A DNA stretch of 64,000 nt from Iris pallida. Taxonomy: Eukaryota; Streptophyta; Magnoliopsida; Asparagales; Iridaceae. Positions 23,022 to 32,855 of this stretch are shown one piece after another. The stretch's first letter is position 1, and each line of letters opens with the position of its first letter. Where the stretch lies: the NCBI GenBank assembly GCA_029216955.1, contig JANAVB010004000.1, positions 3,401,616 through 3,465,615 of the forward strand, written 5' to 3'. A program made the translations under genes and the position numbers. The notes beneath the pieces are model-generated. The model was given only the letters and a program-made list of their open reading frames with translations, had not been told where the DNA came from and made no database searches.

Positions 23022-25873
23022 TGTGAAACCCATAGCACTGTGAATATTTAATATTAATATTTTCATAATATTATTAGTATTTTTAGATTATTATTAGTTT
23101 ATTATTATATTATTTTTTGTGTGATAAAATGGTTTCGAAAATAAATAACATGGATTTTTGGATTTTAGACCCAGACCCGAGTCCGAACCCAGACCCAGGC
23201 CTGAGCCCAAACCCAATCCTTTTCCTCTCTTTCTTAATTCTGATTTTGACTTGGCTTAATAATTATTAAAAAAATATATATATAGTTCTGTGTTGGTCAC
23301 GAGGACCAGCACACTCGTTCAACTCTCTCCCTATTCTAACTCTCCATTTCCTCTCCTCTCCACACACTTCTCCCATCCACACCACTTTCCCCTATTAAAA
23401 CTCCCACTTCCTTTCTCTCCCGTTCACAAACAACAGAGCTTTTCCTTTCCCCTTCAGAACAACTCTCACCCCAAACTCTTCTCTTCTCTTTCCCTCTACT
23501 CAAACCCTCTCCCTCACCCATCACCCACACCCTCACCCCGAGACCACCCCCCGTGCTCCGCCGTTTCCCAGCGCCCCTATCCCTCGGTGCCCGCGCCCCG
23601 GCCAGTGCTCCGGCCGACCGCCCCGTCGGCGTCCGCCCCGACCAACGTGCCCCCTTCGGCGCCATCTCCGCCCGACCGCAGCCCCGCGCCCCTTGCGCGG
23701 CGTTCCCGTCGAGCTTTCCTCGGCAACCACCCTTCGGCGCTCCCTGTCGATCCGGGTCAGAACCCGCGGATCTGCCCCTGGCCGCGCCCGTTCCCTCGCG
23801 TGCCCCTCGCGTGTTCTGGCCGCTGCCACTTTGGCCGAGCTTTCCCCTGCTGTTTTCCGTCGTGCCCTAGCTTCGGTATTTTCGACGACGCTGCTGATTT
23901 CAGCACTATTTCGGTAATACGTTCGCTGATTTGGAGCTCATTTTCTTTCTATTATTCATCTGAGAGCTCTAGCCGAGCAATCCGAGGTATAATCCCCTGT
24001 CCCGCTCATTTTATTATTTTAGTCGATGATGAAATGGTCCCCGATTCCCTTTGGGAATTCGGTTTTAGCAACGTCGTAATTTTTTGGGACTTTCGGAAAG
24101 GTCCTGTGAATTATTTTGGATTCCCGGAATATTTTAGGAACTGATTTTTGGTATGTTCTAACTTTCCGAATTTTTTCGAAAGCGCTCTGTGATTTGTGGA
24201 ATTGGAATCGGACTTCCGAAATTATTTTGGGTCGTCCTGATTATTCTGTGGATTGGTTGTGGATTTTATATATATATAAATTCGGGATTTTCCCTGGTTT
24301 GGGATTTACAGGAAATTATCGGCGCCAATTCCCTGTTTTTGTGTTGACCAAAAACAGAGGAGATGCTGCCCAATTTTTCCGTAAATCCTGAATTATTTTT
24401 AAAATGAATTTAAAATAAATTTCGGGATTTTATTCGATATTTGATTTTGGATGATGACCGTATCGGTCAATGGACCCGGCTAAGTGCAAACGAAACCGGC
24501 CCCGCCCGGACGTTGAGGCAATTAGCCAAGATGAGGATCAGACCATATCTGAGACTTATAATTTACTCTTATTTTTATATTTAATCTCTATTTATATTTA
24601 TTTAATATTTCAGTTTTGGACTAACGGCAGTTTATCTTATTTCAATTTATGTAAATAAATTATAATGGGAATAAGCCTAGCTGGCTGTGGTCTGTGACTG
24701 TAATAGCTTAGATTTTCTTGTCTTTTCTGGTTTTGCGAGTTTTTTAAACGATTAAATTGACTAAAAAGTATTTTCGTATAAAATTAATTAATATTTTCTC
24801 CTCTTTAAATTGACCAGTTTTTTAATAATTAAAAAGTCACATATTTCTCACTAAAATAAGAAAAATTAGCTTTATAATTATATTTATAAAAATTACCAAG
24901 TTTTCCTAATAATCTGGCATCGACGATATTTCCCGAATTCAAAGTTAAAATGACATTTTCCCTCGTATTAAATCAACGCACAATAAATCGTATTTTCTGT
25001 GTTTGGATAATTAAAGAACTAAAAATGGACTAGGACGCAAATAGAGATTTCAACTAGTGTAGCTAAGTTGGTGAACCTGATATCTGAGTCTATCTCTCGA
25101 ATGTAGGAATTCGAGGACGACTCTAATTACCTGTCTTGAAGTCTTCTACCTCTCCAGTCATTTTCATTGAGGCAAGTATAGTTTATGTTAGTTTACAGTT
25201 ATTTATTTAATCGCTTTACTGCAATTTTAAACCACGATGCAAACACGAAACTCTCTCGGAGAGTACTGTAACTACTGGGGACTGGGGAATAGCGTAATAA
25301 TTATGACCACTACTGTAACAAAAACCCCTTATCCTTCCTGTAACAAACCTAAGCCGGTCATATTTCATTACCTGTTCAAATCACTGTTTTTACTGTAACA
25401 AACTGTTCATGTTTACAACTGTTTAGAACTGCATGATTCTATTACTTATTTAACTGTTTAAAAATTAGCATGAATTGTACTTTGCTCCCTTCTGACTGGA
25501 GATATATTTTTAGGGGATATTGAGGATACAGATCGGTTTTACAACAGCTACTACGACCCTGTGTTGTACCCAGTTGTGCTGCCAGAGTCCCCACAGGAGG
25601 ACGATGGGACAGAGGCCGATGATCCGGCTGCTAGATAGATTTTATTTCTGCATTGTTCTTTTATTTCAAAATTCTGTATTTCATCTTAGAATAGTTTCCT
25701 TTTGTATTCAAATTTCAAAGTTTAATAAAGTTTATTTTCGAAGTTGAGTTGTGACAAATATAGTGTTGTTGTATGGTTATCTGCTACTGAACAGCTTACT
25801 GCCGCCGTCTCAACAACGGTGCAGGCTGGGCATGATCCGACTAGACCCAGATTATTGGGATCGGGTCGTGACA
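23022..25873 (+). repeat. Tek3 3' LTR
   Basis: Collinear with 15121-17981. One visible difference is a 10-bp deletion near 23880 relative to the 5' copy (near 15980). It is followed by the ATGAC target duplication at 25874-25878. Confidence 0.95.
25514..25638 (+). other. Short acidic reading frame in the Tek3 3' LTR
   Basis: Second copy of the frame at 17622-17746, with the acceptor-like TTTTTAG and the stop both kept. Confidence 0.45.
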
Positions 25874-27472
25874 ATGACTCCGAAGCCAAATACGTACCGT
25901 AGGATCTCGTACCGTAGTACGTACCCTTCTGAAGACCGCCAATGGCGGTCATCCTGAGCTCGTCCGGCGATGGAGCTGTAGGCGACTGGAAGGAAGTACC
26001 AGCCCCTCCCTCTGCTGGCGTACTAGCAGCAGCAGCCGCCTCCTCCTGTAGCCGAACAAACTCGGCCTAGAACATGTTCGCTAACGTGTAAGTGTTTGCT
26101 AAAGTCTATATTGATATCTATTTTCCTGTTTTCTAAATTATAGTAAATTAATATAAAGAATAGAACGTGCATATGCCTGCGTCGCCCTCTCGTCAATGAA
26201 CTCCCCAGCCCTCCGATGGGTGACCAGGAAGACGGTCACCTTGTTCGGGTCCTCACCCTTTTTTACCTGTTAAAATATATTATCTATTATTAGTATTAAA
26301 TATTCTATCGAACTATATATAAATTAATGTCCGTCATAGGAAACGTACCAGACGACGAAAATGCTCCGTCATCGGAATGGAGCCACCACACCACTTATCG
26401 GCGCTCGACCGTGCCACCTTGGCCTTGTCAGACCGCTCCTGGTACTTGGGGTCGCTGAATCTAGCCTTCATCGCAGTCCACTGCTCTGGTGTGATCCAAC
26501 CATGGATCGGCTGTCCGGAGCGATCACGAGACTTTTGGTCGTGGATCGCATCATGGATGAGCTTAGCTGCGGCGGCAGAAAATTGGCCCTCGATCTTCGC
26601 CGTCCGGTGTGGTGGATAGAAATAGGTCCTCTACAAGAAGTAAAATAGAAAAGTTGTATAATATACACAAGTGATTATTAAAATTTAAAAATAAACAAAT
26701 TTTTACCTTGAAGTGGGCGAACCAAAAGGCCTTCCTATCTGCGGGAGCATCTGAGTAGTTAATCCAAGGCCCACCATAGTTCTGCCTCAGAAATACCCCC
26801 AGCTGTCTCTTTACTGCAGAAGGCCGATATCTATACAATAATAATTTTTATGAATATATATGTACATATAATCATTTGAGAAATATATATTAATTAATTA
26901 ACTTACTTCATAGGCCCGTCCGTCCAAATCTCCATACGCATCTCGCCCGGAGGAGCGCATGGAGGGTCGCTCTCACCTCCTGTCTGGGCAGGATCAGTCT
27001 GATCTCCGTCCTCCATATGCTCGGCGTTGGCTCCCCCCATGGAGCCGTCGGCAGGAGGAATGCTGGACGGGGGATCAGGGATGCTGGACGCGGGATCAGG
27101 AAGGCTAGACGACGAGGGAGGAGTCGCCAACCTGCTGGAACTGCCCTGTCCCGGTAATGGACCGGGAACAGAACGGTACAATGGCGTACTCGAAGATGAG
27201 GATGAGGGTACAGAATCTCCATCCCCCGCCCGAGACTGACGGGACTGCCTAATATAAAATCCTTCGCGTCGTCCAGACGGTCTAGTCATACCTGATAATA
27301 ACATATAACAAAAAAACAAAAAAACATATTTATATGATAGACATCACAGATTTTTGAAAAATATCATAGTCACAGATAAAAGTGTCAATAAAGTGTCACT
27401 GAAGTGTCACAGATTTATATGATAGAAGTGTCACTAAAGTGTCAAATATGATGATAAAACAAACGTACAGAT

Positions 27473-28667
27473 TTAATCCTCTTCTAAAAATTCATCTAGT
27501 TCGTTTAGCTCATCTACTTCTTCTTCTTCTTCTTCTTCTTCCTCCTCTACATCCTCACTTTCATCTGCATCTTCCTCTTCAGATAATTCTACTTCTTCTA
27601 CACAATTAGATGTGTAATGAGGAACTTCCATCGTGTCCACTTCTATAATATTTGTTACAAGAGGTAGTTCATCCTCTTGATAAGCTATATCGTCAACCTC
27701 AAAGGTATTTCTAGCTTTGGTCTTGCATGCTGCCCACCAGTCCGACCTTGTTGTTTTCCGTTTAGGATAACTTGTGAAGTACACGAGCTGAGCCTGACTT
27801 AATAGGACAAATGGTTCATAGGCTTGATATCGACACCGATAGTTTTTATCAACAAGACCGTGCTTGTCTACTTTCCAACCTTGACCTTCAATCGGATCGA
27901 ACCAATCACACCTGAATAACACAATCTTAGCAGGCTCTATTCCATAACTATATGTCAGCTCCACGATCTCCCGTAGCACGCCATAGAAATTGTTGCCCGC
28001 ATCAACATCTTTGTAGTTCGAAGATCTGATACACAAACAGCTGTTTTTGGTGGAGTCGAGATCCACAAAGTTGTCTCTGATCGGGCAAGTTGTTGACTTG
28101 AACCTAAACCCATTAACACAGTAGCTTGGCCATATTTTTGCAGCATAAATTGGTCCTTTGGCTAGCGTTCTAATAGACTCATTCTCAAGTCTTGCGTATG
28201 GACGATCGACCTAAATACCACAAAAGAAGCAATTAAGCTCATTCTAAATCAAGTGCATATAAAGAAAGGTAATTACAGAGTTCTCAAGTCTTACATATGC
28301 ACTCAACCATGATGGAAAATAATACCTCATTTCTTGTTCTAGTTCTTCTTCTGTTATGTGTGGCCTACCTGACCTCACATCATCATTAAATATGCTAAAA
28401 ACAACATCATTCAATTAATGTAATAGTATAATAATCAATACTATTAAAATAATATAGACGTATTAATTACTTCTAGATAATATTTTACGTTATGACATTT
28501 CACACACGGACACTTATTTTGGTGCCGTCCATATACTGAGGGAACGCCTTAGCAAACTGCAGGAACTGTTCTATTCCCGCTATGTATTCATCCCGTACAC
28601 CATACATATCATCAGAACGACGATTGTACATCTATGAACGATTCCGCAAGTAGTAATTCATATCCAT
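27473..28667 (-). pseudogene. CACTA TNP2-type transposase, internally deleted
   Basis: The N-terminal transposon-associated domain starts near 28667 (MDMNYYLRNRS, then a TAG where Trp is expected, MYNRRSDD, EQFLQFAKAFPQYMDG). It ends in a shifted frame with KCPCVKCHN, a zinc-binding motif. After an AT-rich intron the next exons give EEELEQEMRYYFPSWLSAY and VDRPYARLENESIRTLAKGP, and then the DUF4216 domain (NNFYGVLREIVELTYSYG, VLFRCDWFD, YEPFVLLSQAQLVYFTSY). A long Glu/Asp-rich tail ends at the stop at 27473-27475. The large central Transposase_21 domain that carries the catalytic residues is absent, so the gene is about a third of its normal length. TNPA lies just downstream. Confidence 0.85.
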
Positions 28668-28780
28668 TTGGAAATAATTTTGCAAAGATGGACACACATT
28701 ATCCAATAGGCACAAATTCGTATATTATGTCTTATTATGGGACACACATTAGTAGCGGACAGTTACTAATAACAATGATA

Positions 28781-28990
28781 TACAATCTAGGTCAAATTAG
28801 GTTGTACTAAGTCAAACAAAGTCAAACAAGGTCAAGATAAGTCAAACAAAGTCAAACAAGGTCAAAGTAGGTCAAGGGTTGACCTATAGTTGACTTTGTC
28901 AACTCTTAGTCCAATCTAGGTCAGATGTTGACTCTACTTTGACTTTCAGTCAAAATAGTCAACCTTGGTCAAACAAGGTCAAATCTAAGT
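28781..28990. promoter_or_regulatory. Dense W-box array upstream of TNP2
   Basis: About 18 copies of TTGACC or TTGACT (either strand, mostly as GGTCAA and AGTCAA) lie within about 210 bp, some 115-325 bp upstream of the TNP2 start. TTGAC[CT] is the core bound by plant WRKY factors. The density far exceeds chance, although a simple repeat origin is possible. Confidence 0.6.
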
Positions 28991-29143
28991 CAAATATCCT
29001 ATTTCTAGTCATTACCTACCAAGGTACCCTATACCTTATCGCTATTGGTATCCCAATACCAATACCTTAAGTTGGTATCCTTTACCTTATCGCTATTGGT
29101 ACCCTTTACCTTATCGCTATTGGTATCCCAATACCAATACCGC
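28991..29143. repeat. Short tandem and palindromic GGTATY repeats
   Basis: Three imperfect copies of a unit with CCTTATCGCTATTGGTATCC, joined by GGTATTGG-type palindromes. No gene is present. They may be part of the TNP2 promoter region. Confidence 0.7.
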
Positions 29144-29320
29144 GGTAACATGGTTGGTACATTAAGGGTCTTTGACAAGATGACATGTTGCGAAAAGATA
29201 TATCCTTATATATAGTTCTCCTACAGATTTTCTTTAACATTACGTAGGAGAATTATAAGGATATATCTGTTCACAACATGTCACCTCCTCAAAGACCCTT
29301 AATGTGACAACCATGTCACC
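29144..29320. mobile_element. 177-bp foldback (MITE-like hairpin)
   Basis: The left arm (29144-29224) and right arm (29244-29320) are inverted copies of about 78 bp with few mismatches, sharing CATTAAGGGTCTTTGA, TGACATGTTG, AGATATATCCTTATA and TTCTCCTAC. The loop is about 19 bp. No clear target-site duplication was found. It could be a MITE or a hairpin belonging to the CACTA element. Confidence 0.75.
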
Positions 29321-29592
29321 CTCTCAGTCATATCCCTGAGCTACGATGAAGCTGCAGGCATTTAACATATCACGGTTTATAAAAATAACTAATAAATCTC
29401 TATCCTAACTAATAAATTAATATCCTACTTTAACATCTAATAACTCTCATATTCCTGCAGCTACGATGCAGTTGCAGGCAGTTCCTTCTAACATAAACTA
29501 ATATCCTAATCTAAACTAACCCTTTAACTGAAACTAATATCTAAACAATGCTAATCATGAACTGTACACTACTACCTAATGTTGACGGTATA
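29321..29592. other. CACTA noncoding spacer
   Basis: AT-rich sequence with two short repeats (AGCTACGATG..GCAG near 29339 and 29459). It contains the left copy of the MITE target duplication (29585-29592). No gene seen. Confidence 0.5.
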
Positions 29593-30332
29593 TAGGGCTG
29601 CAAATGAGCCAAGCCGTTCGCGAGCTGCTCGAAGCTTGGCTCGATAAAAGCTTGTTTGAGCTCGGTTCTTTTAGTAAACAAGCTGAGCTCAAGCTTCATT
29701 TTCGAGCTCGTTTAATAAACGAGCCAAGCTCAAGCTTAGAAGTACTCGGGTCGTTTGAGCTCGCAAGCTGGCTCGTTTATGAGCTTGCGAGCTGGCTCAT
29801 TTAGAAGCTCATTTAGGAGCTCGTTTAGGAGCTTGTTTAGAAGCTCGTTTGTTCTTTGTTGAATTCTAATTTTATATACGTTTGCATAACAATATGGTTG
29901 TGTGCATTATATATTTATATATCCTTAATAATTGTTCTTAAGAAACTTTTTTAATTAAATTTTTATAAATAAATTGTTAACATTATAAGTACTTGAATTC
30001 AAACCTAACTAGCTTGAAATCGAGCTCGTACTAGCTTGAAATCGAGCTCGTTAAGCTTGAAATCAAGCCTAATGATCTTGAAATAAAGTTGAGCGAGCTT
30101 GAAATCTAACTTAACATGCTTGATTTTGAGCTTATCAAGCTTGAATCAAGCTTGCTTATCAAGCCAAGGCCGAGCTCAAACCAAGCCAAGCTCAAGCTTA
30201 ATATAAACAAGCTCGAGCCAAGCTCAAGCTCTAAAATAAAAAAAACTTACCAAGCTCGAGCTCGATTAATTCTAGTCAAGCCAAGCTCAAGCTTACAAGA
30301 GCTTGTCTCAGCTTGGCTCGTTTGCAGCCCTA
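29593..30332. mobile_element. hAT-like MITE
   Basis: Terminal inverted repeats TAGGGCTGCAAAYGAGCCAA at both ends are flanked by the 8-bp duplication ACGGTATA (29585-29592 and 30333-30340). The 740-bp interior is built of many AGCTCG, CAAGCTT and related words in both orientations, with no transposase. Terminal repeat and duplication length fit non-autonomous hAT-type elements. Confidence 0.9.
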
Positions 30333-30340
30333 ACGGTATA

Positions 30341-30600
30341 TATCGTCAACATTTCTGATTCTTAAAATGAATTTCAAATGGATTTTTGATTGTATATATA
30401 TGTGTATTTGTGTGTATTTACACTGTATACATATATATTTATATATGTATTTGTGTGTGTATGTAAGTGTGTGAGTATATATATACATGTATATATGTAG
30501 ATATGTGTATTTATATATATCGGTATATATGTATGTATTGTGTGTGTGTGTGTGTCCTGTGTCCTATGTCATGTGTCCTGTGTCACAAAGTCGTGTCCGA
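30341..30600. repeat. AT/GT-rich simple repeats
   Basis: Runs of TATATATGTGTATTTGTGTG and (TG)n. No gene is supported. Confidence 0.8.
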
Positions 30601-30955
30601 AATAGGGTTAGGGTCCTGTCCCCTGCCCCCCTCCCCCCTACCCCAACACCCACCTACCCCTGCCCCCTCTCCCCTACTCCTGCACCCACCCACCCCTGCC
30701 CCCTCCCCCCTACCCCCTCGACAGCAAGACCCCCCTCCCCTGCCCCCCTAGACAGCAAGAACCCCCTCCCCTGTCTCCCTCCCCCTACCCCTGCACCCAC
30801 CCCAACCCTGCCTCCACCCCAACCCTGCCCCCATCGACAGCAAGACCCCCCACCCTCGGGTACCCCCACCCCTCGATAGTAAGACCCTCTCCCACCCTCC
30901 TACACCAACCCCCACCCCTTCCTCCCCCCTCGACAGCAAGACCACCCCAGCTAGG
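30601..30955. repeat. C-rich low-complexity tract
   Basis: CCCCC-rich sequence with repeats of CACCCACC, CCCCTGCCCC and TCGACAGCAAGACC. On the minus strand this is G-rich with many runs of three or more G. The open frames through it are composition artefacts. Confidence 0.85.
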
Positions 30956-31015
30956 GTTAGGGTTCTCGTGTCCGTGTCTGTGTCTAGATAGCTAGGGCTA
31001 GGGTTAGGGTTTACC
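30950..31015 (+). repeat. Short telomere-like GGGTTA tracts
   Basis: Two short stretches (AGCTAGGGTTAGGGTT and GGGCTAGGGTTAGGGTTT) separated by GTCCGTGTCTGTGTC. Only a few units are present, so this is not a telomere; AAACCCTA-type boxes are common in plant 5' regions. It lies in the upstream part of the CACTA element as read on the minus strand. Confidence 0.6.
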
Positions 31016-31299
31016 TGAGGAGGGTGGCTTCGTCGGAGGATGGAGGCGGCGAGGAGGGTGGCTTCGTCGGAGGAGGAAGGCGGCGAGGAAGGAGACTTCG
31101 TCGGAGGAGGGAGGCTGGTCGCCAGAGGGAGGGGTCAGCTGGCGAGCGGGGTCGCCGGGGAGAGAAGGGGAAGGTGTCGCCGGAGGAAGGGGTCGTCGGA
31201 GGGGAGGGTTCGCCGGAGGGAGAGGGGAGAGGGGGATCGAGCGGGAAGAAAATTTGGATAAAAATTTATGATTTCGATCGGGCCAGTTGCCCTATATGA
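31016..31299. other. Purine-rich region near the CACTA right end
   Basis: GGAGG/GCGGCGAGG-rich sequence that should form the untranslated leader or promoter of the minus-strand CACTA genes. Frames through it have no recognisable protein. Confidence 0.5.
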
Positions 31300-31536
31300 A
31301 ATAATTCAGCGACGTATAAAATATACGTCACAAAACGTCGCAATACAGCGACGTAATAAATATGTACATCGTAAAACGTTGCCATGCAGCGATGTAATAA
31401 ACACTACGTCGCTGAACGTCGCTACTCAGCGACGTTCAACGACGTGTAACACTAGGAGTCGCTATAGGCAATTATCAGCGACTGCTTTTTCTGCCGTCGC
31501 TAATATACGTCGCTATTCTAGCAGATTTTAGTAGTG
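31300..31536. repeat. CACTA right subterminal array and terminal inverted repeat
   Basis: About nine copies of CAGCGACGT or TAGCGACGT-type units, then TTTTAGTAGTG, the inverse of the left end. It is followed by TAT, the target duplication. Confidence 0.93.
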
Positions 31537-31539
31537 TAT

Positions 31540-32855
31540 GGACGTCCCAACAAGACATTGTAGGATACATTGGCATCGATCACATAGCAGGAAACCTTCG
31601 TTCGGAGATCACCGATCTGGCATTTGAAACAGATCTTGCCCAGCGGATGGCTTCGACCAGCATTGAAAGCCATGATAGTTGTGTTGGTTGCGGATAGCTT
31701 GTGCAGAGGGATTCCCAGGATTTGAAGCAAGCTTCTAGGAATGATGCTGAGGGAGGATCCTGGATCGATGTGCATGCAGTCCACCTTGATCTCTCCGATA
31801 TACCCTGTATAGTACAGGGGTCTATCATGATGATTATTTTTTAGTAGCATGTCCTCCTGTGAGAAGGTGATGTTGGTCACCACTTCTATAGTACTGTGAC
31901 AGTAGGGGCAGGAGACAGGATCTTCAGCAGGATTTTTGACTTTAACGAGGTAAGAGAGCATGTAGCAATGTCTCACTTAAGGCCTTTCGCGTTTCTTTGG
32001 AGAGTCGCAATAAATCGAATAGGGACAACCTGACGGGTGTATTGGCTAGCTGAGCCAGTATGTCAAAGTTGTAGGGTCGATCCATGCCTTCTGGAGTTGG
32101 CACCTTTAGAGATTTGTCAAGCCGCGTCTCCTTCTGCTTGGATGTAGTTTGAGGCTTGGACAGGCCGGCTTCTGAGCTTGTAGGGACAGCAGGAGCTTGA
32201 GAAGTAGTGCGTCTTCTTGTGCGGGATCGTACATCCGAAGATAAGTCTTTTCCGATCGCATCTCGCTAGATAGAACCTCGTAGACGGGGGAGGATACCAT
32301 GTGGCATGGCTTGAATTTCTTGCCCCTTCTTGCTTTGGGAGGTGCTACCCCCTGCGTCACTTCTTGGACATCGTCCGGGTAGACCCACATGATCTCACCA
32401 TGTCCAGTTATGAGTGGGACCAAGTTTGAGTTGCGAGCTAGTGGTCGGTTGACGACTTCCATCATTGCCTTGGGGATTGGGACCACGCCGTCTGGGACTT
32501 ATGTAGGAGGAAAGTCGCCAAACTGAAGAGAGATCATGTTAGCAGATACGACCTTGTCTTCAGCTTCGAGATTGATCACTTGGCTGTCGATAAGCTGTTG
32601 TATCTTCTTCTTCAGGATGATGCAATCCTTGGTGGAGTGATGCAGTACTGATGGTAAAGACAGTACTTGGGATCATTGAGTTGGCTCGTCTCTGCAGGAC
32701 GTCGTGGTGGAGGTAATTTCAGTTTATTACCCTTCGTCAATGTGTGGAAGATGATAATGACATCGTCTTCGTCGAAGGAGAAGGTCTCCTTAGGCTTGTC
32801 GGAGGTGCCTTGAGAATTGGAAGCTCCTTTGGATGTGTCAACTTTCAGGACTTCT
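31540..32855 (-). pseudogene. Tat-A gag C-terminus and protease (between Tat-B and CACTA insertions)
   Basis: Leftward from the Tat-B insertion the minus strand gives a Ser/Lys-rich linker, FSFDEDDVIIIFHTLTKG, a CLYHQY zinc-type block (frame broken), then VPIPKAMMEVVNRPLARN and GEIMWVYPDDVQEV. A frame change leads to the protease region: PVSCPYCHSTIEV, DRPLYYTGYIGEIKVD, the presumed active site IDPGSSLSIIPRS and YVIDANVSYNVLLGRP, where the CACTA element begins. The order equals that in Tat-B between about 36430 and 38270. Confidence 0.82.

Larger units (their letters stand above)
15121..25873 (+). mobile_element. Tek3: full-length Tekay-type Ty3/gypsy chromovirus
   Basis: LTRs of 2861 bp (15121-17981) and 2852 bp (23022-25873) start TGTGAAACCC and end TCGTGACA. 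The target duplication ATGAC is at 15116-15120 and 25874-25878. The internal order is gag, protease, RT, RNase H, integrase, chromodomain on the plus strand. The LTRs differ by scattered substitutions and a few small indels, so the insertion is not very recent but is clearly younger than the CACTA element. At least five nonsense codons and an altered protease active site make it inactive. Confidence 0.96.
4335..27289 (-). pseudogene. CACTA TNPA-like gene (plant transposase, Ptta/En/Spm family), split by Tek2 and Tek3
   Basis: Minus-strand exons can be followed with GT/AG borders. An N-terminal Ser/Pro-rich exon starts at MTRPSGRR (27289) and ends at a GTAAGT donor near 26908. Next come an exon with GPWINYSDAPADRKAFWFAHF (about 26705-26830), an exon with GWITPEQWTAMKARFSDPKY and a Lys/Arg-rich run (about 26355-26630), an exon with VFLVTHRRAGEFIDE (about 26165-26270), and a last exon from about 26075. 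The last exon is cut at 25873/15121 by Tek3 and at 14656/4410 by Tek2, and ends with TGA at 4335-4337. The W..Y and TH...G blocks fit the Transposase_24 family. The C-terminus has a heptad-like RRQIEELRRELQQQ segment, probably a coiled coil. The reading frame seems to shift by one base at the Tek3 site, besides the insertions themselves. Confidence 0.8.
3393..31536 (-). mobile_element. CACTA (En/Spm) transposon with two nested Tekay elements
   Basis: The left end begins CACTACTAAAA and the right end is its inverse (TTTTAGTAGTG), flanked by TAT at 3390-3392 and 31537-31539, the 3-bp duplication typical of CACTA elements. Both termini carry subterminal arrays of the unit TAGCGACGT. Genes lie on the minus strand: a TNP2 remnant (27473-28667), then a TNPA-type gene (4335-27289). 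After removing Tek2, Tek3 and the hAT-like MITE the element is about 6.4 kb. It sits inside the protease region of Tat-A. It could not move on its own, because the TNP2 catalytic core is missing and TNPA is split. Confidence 0.95.

Noticed and set aside
30950..31015. Interstitial telomere.
   Set aside because: Only a few GGGTTA-like units, interrupted by other sequence.
30467..31299. Pro-rich, Gly-rich and Arg-rich frames on both strands.
   Set aside because: They follow from C-rich and purine-rich simple sequence and have no conserved protein features.
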